A stretch of DNA of 64,000 bases from Cercophora sp. LCS_1. Its lineage: Eukaryota > Ascomycota > Sordariomycetes > Sordariales > Lasiosphaeriaceae. Made by a program: the position numbers and the translations under genes. This document shows, piece after piece, positions 1-9,991 of this stretch (the first letter of the stretch is position 1; each line of letters starts with the position of its first letter). The notes below the pieces were generated by a model, which was given only the letters and a program-made list of their open reading frames with translations, did no database searches and was not told the DNA's origin. The stretch covers positions 186,001-250,000 of the forward strand of contig JAPZLL010000019.1 in the NCBI GenBank assembly GCA_036250225.1. Direction: 5' to 3'.

Positions 1-1000
1 GCGGCGCAGACAGCGTGGGTTGCTACCGAGACCGTCGCTGCGGGGATTCTTGGGCAGATTCTTGTGCGTGCTCCTGTCGGTCGGACCGAGGCTCACAACC
101 ATCCTGCACTACCCAGTTATTACCTATCTCATCCATGTTTGACAACGAGGGCTTCCAGGGGCTGGATACTCTGAAAAGGGCCCGGACTTCACACAGCCTC
201 CTCCTCCACCCGACGCTATCAGGTTAGGCTGCCTGCCGGCTTGCGGTATGCCTTTGTACGTGGGGTCTGGCTCGCCATTGCCACCCATGCTGGAAGAATT
301 GCCGTTGAACATAGGCGAATTGATGGGATCCCGGGCGTAGCGGTCATAGTTCATGTACTAGGGCAGTGGTGGTCAGAGTCCGTCATGTTGCCTCAGCCGG
401 ATAGATACTCAGGGCAGGTAGCTGGACAGCTTACTGGCTGGTATCCCTTGTATCCACATTCTTCGCGAAGAGCCTTCTCATACACCCACAGAAAGTGCTT
501 GTGGGCTGGGAAGAGATGCAGATTGTCGTGTAGCTCCACGGCGTGTGTCATGTGGTAGGCGACAAAGTCGTCAAATCGGCTGATGGCACCGGGATACTTG
601 TCTTTGGGGGCCTGCGAGGGGAGCTTCATGAGACACGTTACGGCAGCAACATACTCCCCCCTCTCGGCAATGCTGAGGTCGCTCCATTCTCTGCGCACGG
701 CGATGTTCTCAAGAGTGCAGTTATTGTTGGTCCCTGCCGCGACCTTCTTGGCGAGGAAAGCTTCGACCTTGCTCCGAGTCTCGATCTCGATTTTGTCGAC
801 GGAGTCGAGGGGGTAGTCCGGATGCCGGACGCTGAGGAAATATTGTCAGCATGCGTGGTTTGATAAATATTGGAGGGGTTGCGTTACATCTTGATGTTCT
901 TCGCGTAGCTCCCGACGGTAGCTGAAGGGTCTAGGGCTGGGACTGCTCCAACTCCCAGCAGGAGGGAAGGCAGCACGGCAGTGCTCCAGGTAATTGGCAT
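1..1000 (-). CDS. Tyrosinase-domain copper oxidase, secreted (3' part beyond the window edge)
   Basis: This gene encodes the N-terminal part of a fungal tyrosinase-family type-3 copper enzyme that oxidises phenols to quinones. Exons read 888-1000, 435-831, 170-357 and 1-103 (open at the left edge); all joins keep frame. Residues 1-22 look like a signal peptide ending in GAVPA. The central-domain landmarks are HMTH at 131-134, a His at 143, and AHKHFLW followed by EKALREECGYKGYQP, the usual CuA block. Exon 3 carries the DPINSPMF and GGGGGCVKSGPF block, and exon 4 carries GLGSNPRCLRR, both typical of secreted fungal members. The usual Trp after GYQPY is Met here (QPYMNY); it is not a copper ligand in known structures. 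CuB lies off the window, so activity cannot be judged. The start is the first ATG giving a signal peptide. Confidence 0.85.
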
Positions 1001-2373
1001 GTTGGCTGAAGTCCAGGAGTATGGATTCGGTTTGACCTACAAGGACTGAGAAGACCATCAACCCACCAGATGTGGACGGATGGACCATTTTCAAAGCATT
1101 GTCCCACGTCCCCTTTGGCCGATGGGCTGTGTAACTCTGGCTCGGCACTTGGGTGGCCATGGGCAAGTGGACTGTTGTGCTGTTCCCTCTCCAATTTCCA
1201 CATCCAATCATTGGTGTGGAGATGCTGAGTGCTGACCGACTAAATGACTTTGGTTGTTAGGCTGGGAGGAGTGCATTCTGCCGGCCGAATCGAAACCACA
1301 GAAAACCCGGCAATTGGCATTCAGGAAACGAGCCAACAAAGAAGCAGTCAACCACAAAACCTCAGACCGGGTTGTGTTGTGACCAGGGCGTCTTCTGGTC
1401 AACCGCCCCCCTGGTATTGCACATGCACAATCTCGGAGTCGGAAAGAAGGGCCAATCTGGAACTGAAAACATACCTACCTAATGCCTAGGTAGGTAGGTA
1501 ACACGACGGAAGAAGTAGTTGCCGATGCCTGGCCTTTCTTTATTTTCATGTTTATTTTCCAAGCAGTCTAGGGTGTCGAATGGTTTCCGTCCTAAGAGGT
1601 CTTGGATCCTTCCTTGTGCAATCCAGGTCAATTTCTCCTGTTGATGAACCACAAAGCAGCGAGGATTGATCGATTGTCCCAGCGCCATTTGTCCTGGGTA
1701 CCCAAGTTGGTTCCTGTCTGGTCGGAAGATTCAAGAGTGAAATAGAAGGAGCCCAATCTTTCAACATATCCGTATGTTGTGAGTCGAAGGGTTTCCGACG
1801 GAGCGTTAATAAGTATCTATTGGTTGTTGCGTGCCCAAGGTGTGCAAGATATGATCTACCCAAAGTCGGCGGCATCTAGCAAATGCCAGGATTCAAGATT
1901 CTCAGGAGATTCTCACTGTGCTGTTAATACCCTCATCGGTAATATCTGTCTGAAGAATCGATGGTGTCCCTATTGCCGAGCCTAGTCCCCCCGGAGAACA
2001 AAAAATTAGCTTAATGGTCAGTAGTCTTTGCTTGATGTTTTTGGACCTTGTCACCCCAAGGCTTTGAACTGGTTTTCAGCTCCCTAGCCTCAACTGTGTA
2101 GGCCTTTTGCACCTGCCTCCGGTCGTGCCCAAGTGCTTCAACTATTGATAAATTTTGTGCCCGCCCCGTCGTTGCTCTGCAGCCTCTTTTCTTTTACACA
2201 CGACTCTCTAAGACCCGCGGGGACCGCCACTGCCGTTGGTCTCTTCCGGGTTGTGTTGCTTTTTCTGCCACCATTCTTGAAATAGCGACGGCTCTGTGTT
2301 AATCCCTTCCGAGCTCTCACGTAGTCTTATCACTACCGCTTTTCACAGCTCTTTCCTTGCCCCACTTTGCCGT
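1001..2373. other. Intergenic, no gene seen
   Basis: This is the divergent spacer between the tyrosinase and the BTB-like gene. Open frames here are short and lack recognisable composition. A cluster of palindromic TACC/GGTA tetramers lies at 1481-1502. The last 150 bp are pyrimidine-rich, as expected for the 5' leader of the next gene. Confidence 0.5.
1481..1502. repeat. TACCTACC...TAGGTAGGTAGG palindromic microrepeat
   Basis: Two TACC units on the left and three TAGG/GGTA units on the right form an inverted, hairpin-capable motif. Related CCTAGG/TACCT motifs recur at about 26504, 26754, 33656 and 45000 in this window, always outside coding exons. Confidence 0.6.
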
Positions 2374-3904
2374 ATGCTGATCGCTTCCATCTCTAACGCA
2401 GACCGCGCAGCGGTTTCCTCGGAACTTCCTCAAATCGCAAAGGAACGCGCGCCAAATTCCGTCGGAGAGTGGCTGAGAATGGCAGAATATGACGGTCACG
2501 GGGGATGGCAAAACCCGCACGACGCGCTCCACACGTCGCAAGCCAGTTCCTCGCCGGACTCACGCAACCGAGACTCTTACTTCTCAGCCAAAGAAACAAT
2601 CAATACCATGGAATCCGCTGTGGAGGTCAAGCAGGAAAGCCCTCCTCTACCGGTCAAGCAAGAGCGCCTGTCTCCAACCCCCCAGCCTGCGGGCCTGGGG
2701 AGCCCGCAGCCCGGCAGCGACAGGTCCGCGTCAATCCAAATCCTCCAAGCCCCTCCAGAGGGATCCAGACGCAACAAGGTCGATGAAGATCACGAGATCA
2801 TCGAGATTCTCGACAATCGAGGAGACCTCGTCATTGTGGCCGGTGAAGCCAACCGCCGCCGTTTTCAGGTTTGCTCGCGCACATTCTTCCGCGCTGCCCC
2901 AGCCTTCGAGAGCGAGTACCGCGACCAGCTAGAAGCGAGAATTCCAAAGCAAATCCACGTCCCGCGTCTCAACCCAGCGGCCCTGCACGTCTTGTTGCTC
3001 CTCACGCACAATCAGACAAAGCAGGTTTTCCCCATGCTGAGCGACCGCAGCCTCCTCGCCGAGGCCCTTGTCATTGCAAGCAACTTCGATATGCACGAAT
3101 GCCTCTCCCCAGTGGCATCCAAATGGTGGGCACGGGTTTGGGACAAGGATGCGATCCGTCATGACGACCTAGGCCCTCTTCTCTGGATTGCCACCCAGCT
3201 TGGCCACTACAAGTGTCTTCGACGTATTGTCGGCAGATTGATTACGAACAGTCGACTCAACAAAAAGGGCGAGCTGATCGGCTTTGGCGCCTCTGATGAC
3301 GAGCCTTATCTCAACTATCGGCCGCTCTCGGCTCAGAACAACCTCATTGGTAAACCTCGCTGCCCTCCTCTTGCCGACTCCGTGCATTCTCTCGCTGACT
3401 TAAACCCTGCCAGAATCACTCACCAACTGCCGCAAGTTGGTCATCGACACCCTCCTCAAAGTGAACGACGAAGCGATCCAGCGTCTGATGACGGCCCCGA
3501 CCAACCCATTCGTGGCCATCGATGGCGAGCCGAACCCAACTGTCTGTCAGAGCCTGAACAATCCGATTCGCTGCGACTGCTCGATGCTGGGAGCCCTCAT
3601 TCGCTCCCTGACTGCTGGGGGCTGGGCGTGGACCGTAGTTGATAACGAGATGAGGCTCCGTCCTCCGGCTGACGAGCTCCGCGGCAGCCCTAAGCGTTTG
3701 TATGAGAAGCTCAAGGGTATGGGACAGACGGCTGTCGACATGGCCCACGGTAAGGCGACGCACAGCCTGTGCGAGCCGTATGGTGGTAACTGGGTTGCTC
3801 TGGACGACATGATCAACCAGGCGTTCGAGGGTGTGGGCTTCGACCGCGCGAAGTTCCTCAAACGCGCGAGTGCCTATGGCTTCGAGAATATGGAGGCCTG
3901 GTAG
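2374..3904 (+). CDS. BTB/POZ-like domain protein with SUMO-consensus motifs
   Basis: This is a 488-residue protein in two exons (2374-3349 and 3414-3904); the 64-bp intron restores the frame exactly. Residues about 75-125 are Ser/Pro/Gln-rich and hold two VKQE tetrapeptides (85-88 and 94-97) that fit the SUMOylation consensus. They are followed by a segment of the form EILDNRGDLVIV, then RRRFQVCSRTFFRAA, which resembles the core of fungal BTB/POZ-like proteins in which a region resists stress by self-association. The C-terminal half (LIESLTNCRKLVIDTLL and onward) is helical with several Cys and has no recognised motif. Similar BTB-like proteins are common in ascomycetes and mostly uncharacterised. 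A nuclear adaptor role is inference. The next in-frame ATG at 2479 is a credible alternative start. Confidence 0.75.
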
Positions 3905-4798
3905 GGGTATCTATCGTAGGGGGCAAAAAGTGTTGGGGGAGTTACGAGGAAAAGTGGAGGTCTGCGTATTTTCTAGCTTGTCCTCGGACCTGGGATATTA
4001 CGTTCCTTGGGGATGATGTGACGGGGAGACCAAGCAGTTTCCTAGGCAAGCCTTTACACCTGACCAAGAATTGAGTTTGAGAAAACCGACTGGTCATAGA
4101 GTCTCATGTGAACGATCGATGAGCTTGTAAATCACCAGGGTTGCGACATCCATTGTTCGCTTCCCTGGAGCTCGTGTCCCATTCTTGACTGTTTGTGTCC
4201 GGATTTAACGAACTCGCACTCGGTCTTGGGGATATAAAGCTGCAGGAATCTACTCATTCCTGACAAAAGAAACCGGGGAGGAACAATTTTGGAGGGATAT
4301 TCCAGCTGAAAAAAAAGGGGTTCACCCATTATTTGGAGGCGATGAATATTTTTGGATAGCCAAAAGCACGTAGTCAATACTGCAAAGATACTCCATACGT
4401 GCCTGGTATATAATAGACGTGGAGGTCAAGATTACGAAAAGAGACATCAACAGGGTTCACCATCTTGTTGCCGGCTTACAGATTTCCAGTTGGTGTGCAG
4501 AGTCGATGCCATCAAAGATTTCATTATGATGATACGATACAATGAGTTACCAGTCCTCGAAGAGGGTAGTATACTAAACAGGCTTTTAAACAAACCCGGG
4601 TGACCATGTCCACAACACGAAAAAGCGACTCGCGAGAGAGTGATGTAGCCCAGCCAACACCAAAATATTTTAAATCTATATATACAATGTACAAAAGTCA
4701 ACCACCAGGGTCTCAGTCCCTCTTCCACTCCCGCTCAAAGCGCGCAAGACTACAAACATTCTCATACAGGTCCCGAGCCAATGGAGAGACGGTGTGGC
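3905..4798. other. Intergenic between convergent genes
   Basis: This is shared 3' space of the BTB-like gene (plus) and the Gly-Lys-rich secreted gene (minus). No open frame with coding character was found. An AT-rich stretch with TATA-like runs around 4660-4690 probably belongs to 3' untranslated sequence. Confidence 0.5.
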
Positions 4799-5845
4799 TC
4801 AGTTCCGGGCCTTTCCCATATACCTACGGCGCCTCCGGACAGGCAAGGCGCCTCGGCGGACAACTTCAACCACGGCGTTTCCCTTTGCCTTGCCTTGTCC
4901 CTTACCCTCAATGATGTCGTCCAGGTCGTTGTCATCATCGCCATCATCCTTGCCCTTGCCCTTGCCCTTGCCTTCGATCAGGTCCTCAGCCAAATCGTCA
5001 AGGTCATCACCATCATTTTTTCCCTTGCCCTTGCCGACAATCTGGTTGATAAGATCTGCAATGTCGTTCCCCTTTCCTTTGCCCTCCCCCTGGCCCTTTG
5101 CTTCCGCCACAGCGGCGGGATCTGCGGCAGGATCGTTCAACAAACCGAGAAGAGCATCGAGACCCTGGTTGGCCTTGCCTTTACCCTTGCCGACAAGGTT
5201 AGCGTCGAGTCCCAGAAGTTCCAACAGTGAAGCAACAATGTCATCCTGGTTTGCTTTCCCTTTCCCCTTCCCGTTGCCCGCCGCGGCGTCTTGGCCTTTG
5301 CCCCTTGCCTTGCCCTTTGCCTTGCCCTTTCCTTTGCCCTCGATCTCGGTGGCGTTGCCTGGCGCTGTGACGTTGCCTGGCGCTGTGATATTGGCAATGG
5401 CGCCCTCTTCAACGATGGGGGAGGCCGAGGCCGAGGCAACCGCTGACGAAGATGCGACTGCTGAGGCAGTGACGGACGCCTCGATGGAAGAAATGACGTC
5501 GGCGGAGGCTGTTTCTGTCGCAGAGACGGCCTCTTCGGCAGATGCGGTGGCAGATACTTCAACAATGAGAGACGACGGCTCGACCTCGACTCCCTCGGCT
5601 ATCTCCGTCGCCGTGGGCGCGGCCTCGACAACCTCAGAGGCTGCAGCTTCATCAGGTGCAACCGCCCCTGCAGCGGCCCCGACGCCAAGGAGTGCAGCGA
5701 GATCTTGGGCAGAGACTGGCCTGCCTTGCTGGTCGACGATAACGATACCAGGATCGCGGGGTTGGATATGGCGGCCCAGCGTAGGGGTAAAAAGAACGGC
5801 AGCGAGAGCGGCCTGCCGCCACGAAAGAGCGTATGTGATGGCCAT
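4799..5845 (-). CDS. Secreted Gly-Lys repeat protein with acidic helical blocks
   Basis: This single-exon gene encodes 348 residues. Residues 1-24 form a signal peptide (hydrophobic core ALAAVLF). Residues about 30-160 are Ala/Ser/Thr/Glu/Val-rich and probably O-glycosylated. From about 165 on there are seven clusters of GKGKGK-type linkers. Between them lie short acidic or leucine-rich segments such as DDIVASLLELLGLD, LDALLGLLND, NDIADLINQIV, DDLDDLAEDLIE and DNDLDDIIE, each able to form an amphipathic helix. The C-terminus has RRGALPVRRRRR, a possible kexin site. I recognise no family. Alternating polybasic linkers and acidic helices suggest self-assembly or coacervation in the cell wall or outside the cell (inference). 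The repeats are not separated by KR sites, so a repeat-peptide precursor is less likely. The long frames on the other strand are shadows of the repeat. Confidence 0.8.
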   Translation of the reverse strand: MAITYALSWRQAALAAVLFTPTLGRHIQPRDPGIVIVDQQGRPVSAQDLAALLGVGAAAGAVAPDEAAASEVVEAAPTATEIAEGVEVEPSSLIVEVSATASAEEAVSATETASADVISSIEASVTASAVASSSAVASASASPIVEEGAIANITAPGNVTAPGNATEIEGKGKGKAKGKARGKGQDAAAGNGKGKGKANQDDIVASLLELLGLDANLVGKGKGKANQGLDALLGLLNDPAADPAAVAEAKGQGEGKGKGNDIADLINQIVGKGKGKNDGDDLDDLAEDLIEGKGKGKGKDDGDDDNDLDDIIEGKGQGKAKGNAVVEVVRRGALPVRRRRRYMGKARN

Positions 5846-6026
5846 TCCGGATGGTGGTAATGAACAGGAGGGCTTGATTTGAATGCAGGATGAAACAATT
5901 GGCTGCCACCCCGTTCGGGAAATAGTCTACGCAGTAGACGAAAAGAAGGAAAAGGGACTGAAGAAGGAAAGATAGCGGTTGAAGTAGAGAGAAGCTCCAT
6001 GAAAAGATCGAAGGATCTGGAGGGCA

Positions 6027-6032
6027 TATATA
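6027..6032 (-). promoter_or_regulatory. TATA box candidate of the Gly-Lys repeat gene
   Basis: TATATA sits 182 bp upstream of the ATG at 5845, read on the minus strand, in an otherwise GC-rich region. Placement fits a core promoter with a leader of roughly 140 bases. Confidence 0.45.
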
Positions 6033-8790
6033 GAAGGGCCTGATGATGGGCGAGCCCATGCACCCGTCCCGTCGCCTTGGATGATGGCCGCCATGCGACG
6101 AAACCCCTACCAAAACAAGAACAGAAGGTTACTTACAAGCTTCGAGGACCCATGTCGTCGACCTGTGGCAACCACATTCCATGGGTGCCGAGACATGACA
6201 AGAAACCGAGGCGAGACGACGAACCTGAGTCGACGGAAATAGCAACAAGTCCAGGCCATGGAGCGATCGGTGATCTGCACAGTGAAGATCTGGGCAACCT
6301 GCAAGCAAGGCGATTGGCGAAATGTAGGTTCTGTGCTGGCCTCAGTGGGAGGGGAAGAGGTGTTGCGGTCGGGAGCTGAAACGGCTCGCTGTCGATCCCA
6401 TGTTTCTGGCCCCGGTCGGCGGACGTGTTCCTGGTTGGGGATGAACGGTCCTTGGCAACATTGGATTTGATGTTGTCTGGCTGGCCTTCTCCCGCAGCAG
6501 AGCGACGGTCGCCGGGGGGGAGTATGGTTTCAGCCGGGACTTGACGATCAACCGAAACCCCACGCAAAAATTCCCAGAGATGCGCGAAAGATGTCGATTG
6601 ACTGCGCGAAAAGTGGCGCAAGACTTGGTCAGAACAGGGGCTCGTCAGAAGTCGCTGGGCCCAGTGCAACGTCCCCAGGCCGATTTTGCGGGCGGCCCAT
6701 GCGGCTCTTTCAGGAGCTGCAGCGGCACTTGGATGCGGCATGAACATGGGTTCCTTGGCAGCCCAATATCGAGAATCTCGAAGCGCTCAAATCAAGGTCG
6801 TTCCGCGAGAATTTACCACAAACGACGACGCCGGATGGCGATGCATCCGATTGAGAAGGTTGTGGGCGAGGCCGCAACTGTAGCCCCTCGTGTCAGACAT
6901 CATTCACTCGCAACGTGAACCTAAATGAAGCCATCACAAAACATGGGATGCCGTCAACAACAAAAGTACTGGATGATGCGGCAGGCGCCCGGTACCTTTC
7001 CACCTGAAAGAAAATACGTACCCATCTCAATCTGAGTACCTTCGGGTGAGGCCCCAGGTCAGGAAGGAGCCCTCGAGGAGCTGTTACACTTGGCAACCTG
7101 GAACAGCAACTTGCGCCGGAACCTCATCCCATCAACTCCTCCAGTCGGTTGCCGAGAAACACAGCATGTGACACCAATAAGGTCGAGTAGGCGCCCGCCA
7201 TCTCTTCTTCACACTTGCAAGACATATTCTAAGACGCACACCTCGTTTTTGTTTTCAGCGCGCCGCACCTATTCATAACCCTGGCGCTCCTTGGGCAGTC
7301 TTAAAGCCAACTATCACCACGTTTTGGCCTTGGATGTCTAATTCTCGTGGACAAAAAGTTGCTTCTTTTTTTTATTTTTAACCATTCTACGGCGTCAGCC
7401 TGGGGAAGTTTCCCAGGTCACCTTCTAGCCGCTGTCATCTACTCACAAAATTTGCCTGTTAGATATCTACAAATCACTCTACTGTCGTAAAGAAAACGAA
7501 AGGACTTGTGTCTACTATTGCTGAAGGGCGGTCTTGTCTTTCTGTTTTGTGTTGGCTTGTAAATATATGGCCTAGACCGCGCATTTGTATCATAAACCTG
7601 TTTCCAAGCATCACAGAGTGATGAAAGTATTAAGCCATTCAAGTTGGCACTGTGAATGACGAAACCACATCGATGTTGGGATAGGAAGGGTGTGTGTCTC
7701 CACGGCCTCTCGGTAGTTGGTAGGGTAGAGTGAACTACTACAGGAAACCGTTGAGTTGGTGGGTCGTCACTTATTCCAGTTAACTGCTATTGCACAAAAC
7801 TGCCCGCGTGATACTTACTGCCGGAGCCGCATAAACTACTATACGAGACGTTGGAACATATGAGAAGTGTCCTGACACGTAGTTATCGCAATACGCCACG
7901 TAGAATGAAAAATGTTGTCATTTTAGTGACCGAAGTTCGTGACGGGAGCTCGTTTGAGTCTACATCCACGAAACCAGGTGCGAATGATATCCTGGCTCGT
8001 ATTGTGTCATATAGGAACTTGCACTTGGTAACAGCTCAACAACTCGTATCTTTCTCAAATGGATGTTGGCGGCAATTCGGCACTGGCGGGGTTTGACTTG
8101 GGAAATCCTGTGCCTGGGGCGCGGATGCCAAGGAAGCGGGGGGCGACGGGATGGTATTGCTGTGGGGAAACCCCCGCAGTCGTTTCCAGCAGCCCAAAAT
8201 AAGCTTCATCTGTTGATTAAACCCAGCCTGAGCCGCAATTCCTTGTTTCGGGACTCTCCCATTGTCTCTGAGCCATTATCGTCATCACCTATCTGGGTCA
8301 CTGTCTTTTGACCAGACCTCTTTCCTCAGCGCGTTGGCAACCTGAAGCCGTCTGCAAGATGTTTCTCACGTTCTTCTTTTGTGTTGCGTCGGTTTGAGCA
8401 AGTTTCCAGCCCCCCCCGCAAATCATCGGCATGCCAAGCCCAGCTCCCCTCCCACCTGCACGCCAACAGATCGGATGTCTTATCGCTCATCCCGGCCAAT
8501 CATTGGTCAATGGACACTGTCGCCAGGCAAGCCACAAGAGAGCTGACAGAGGGAAAACCAAGCACAGGCGGTTGCACACCTGTCAACCCACACTACGGCA
8601 TCACCACGGCAGGAAAACTTGCTCAACTAGATCACTGTTGCTGATTGCGATTGGTTCCAGCTTGGTGGCGCCGCGGCCTCGTTCGCCCTTTGCCAAATGC
8701 GTCCCACCTGCCCGGTTCACCAGGATGCGGACCCAGGTTTGTGGTTGGGAGTTGTGGCCGGTGTTCGGCCAGGAGCTGAGTACCAGAGAG

Positions 8791-8797
8791 TATAAAT
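8791..8797 (+). promoter_or_regulatory. TATA box of the BIM1-like gene
   Basis: TATAAAT lies 140 bp upstream of the start codon at 8931, in a good position for initiation near 8820. Confidence 0.6.
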
Positions 8798-8827
8798 AAG
8801 CTTCTGCTCATCCTCAGACACAAAACA

Positions 8828-8851
8828 ATGAGGTTTGTTGCGCAGCCCTGA
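8828..8851 (+). promoter_or_regulatory. Upstream ORF in the BIM1-like leader
   Basis: A seven-codon frame (MRFVAQP then TGA) opens at 8828, about 35 bp after the TATA box and 80 bases before the main stop-free frame. If transcription starts near 8820 its ATG would be very close to the cap and could be skipped or could dampen translation. Confidence 0.35.
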
Positions 8852-8930
8852 AATCGTGTTTGTTATTCGAACATATCCCGCCGTTCTCCGAGCAGTTACC
8901 GACAGGCACGACGTAATACAACAACACAAC

Positions 8931-9654
8931 ATGGCCGCCGCGATCCTCCTGCTCGCTGTCGCGCAGCTCGCGTCTGCCCACTTTGGTCTCACCTACCCCA
9001 CCTGGCGGTCGGCCACGCTCGGGACGGGTCATAACTACTCGCAGTGGACCTACCCTTGTGAGTTTATCCTTACTACCCCCTTCCCTCTGCTACCACTGAC
9101 TTCTCTCCCAGGCGCCGGCGTCCCCGCTGACATTCCCGGCGGCAACCGAACCGACTGGCCCCTTACCGGCGGTAGCGTCGTCTTAGACCTCCACCATGAC
9201 TGGACATATGTTTTCATCAACCTCGGCTTGGGCGCGAACGTCTCCAACTTCAACTACACCTTGACCCCCGAGTTTTACAACATCACAGGCAAGGGCAATT
9301 ACTGTCTGCCCAAGGTGCCGTTGCCGGCGAGTCTCAACATCACCGACGGCACCGCGGCCAGTTTGCAGGTTATCACCGTTGGTGATTCGGGCTCTGCCCT
9401 CTACAATGTAGGATAACGTGGCCGTCGACAGATGCAATGTGGCTAACAGGTGATAGTGTGCCGACATCACGTTTAAGGCCAACGCGCAAGTGCTGAGCGG
9501 AGACGACTGCAAGTCGAGTGAGGGAATGGTGCTGAAAACCATCACGGAGCAGAAGGCGGCGACAAGTTCAGGGTCGTCAACAGGAATGAGCCCCGTTGTG
9601 CTGACGTCGGTGCTTGGTTTGACGCTGGCGTTTGTGTGCGGGATGAGCCTGTGA
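8931..9654 (+). CDS. BIM1/X325-type GPI-anchored copper-binding protein
   Basis: This is a 206-residue LPMO-like protein in three exons (8931-9057, 9112-9407, 9457-9654), all in frame. The signal peptide ends at 16 (AQLASA), so the mature chain starts at His17 in HFGLTYPTWR. This N-terminal His is the copper ligand of the X325/BIM1 family. The second intron ends at GATAG, which gives LYNCADITF, the expected Cys-bearing block. Other supports are NRTDWPLTGG, LDLHHDWTY (candidate second His) and several NxT/S sites. The tail is Ser/Gly-rich and ends in a hydrophobic GPI signal. In Cryptococcus, Bim1 helps the Ctr1 importer take up copper; in other fungi these proteins are wall-associated and not oxidative. 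The role here is by family analogy. Confidence 0.88.
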
Positions 9655-9991
9655 AGAGGATGCGGCGGATTGTGGGAAAAGTTATTTGACTATGTACATA
9701 AATACCTTGTTTCGGGGGTTTTGTTGTACAGGAAGTGCAGCAGAATAGCATTCGATGCAGTGGTGTTAAGCACCAGGTATCATGGAAATAATATCGCGAC
9801 ATCCAAGACCACTAACGGGTGTGACCAAGCCAAGCAAAAGATCAAGATGCTGTGATCGCTCCAGAAAAATAAAACCCATACAACGCCGCTGATATGCTCT
9901 AAGGGTTGACCCAAACGCCCGTCCAATGCATAGCAAAGATGGACCACTCCTCCGTCTTCGAAACCATGCCCAGTCTCCTTCTGATCATCCT
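9655..9991. other. Short intergenic between convergent genes
   Basis: This is 3' space of the BIM1-like gene (plus) and the kinase gene (minus). AT-rich patches near 9680-9720 fit polyadenylation signals. No gene was seen. Confidence 0.5.

Larger units (their letters stand above)
5846..8930. other. Long divergent intergenic region
   Basis: About 3.1 kb lies between the divergently transcribed Gly-Lys repeat gene and the BIM1-like gene. A 204-codon minus frame at 6133-6747 has biased, arginine-rich random-looking composition and no splice-supported extension. Homopolymer T/A runs occur at 7370-7385. The right end holds the promoter of the BIM1-like gene. I see no RNA gene. Confidence 0.5.

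Noticed and set aside
4799..5845. Kexin-processed repeat peptide (RiPP) precursor
   Set aside because: Repeats are not separated by KR or RR and no UstY-like or other modifying gene is near.
4794..5882. 362-codon plus frame opposite the Gly-Lys protein
   Set aside because: It is a shadow of the repeat; its sequence is an artefact of the CCCTTGCCCTTG runs, while the minus frame has a signal peptide.
6133..6747. 204-codon minus frame upstream of the Gly-Lys gene
   Set aside because: No domain, Arg/Ser/Pro-rich composition typical of a GC-rich noncoding strand, overlapping frames on the other strand.
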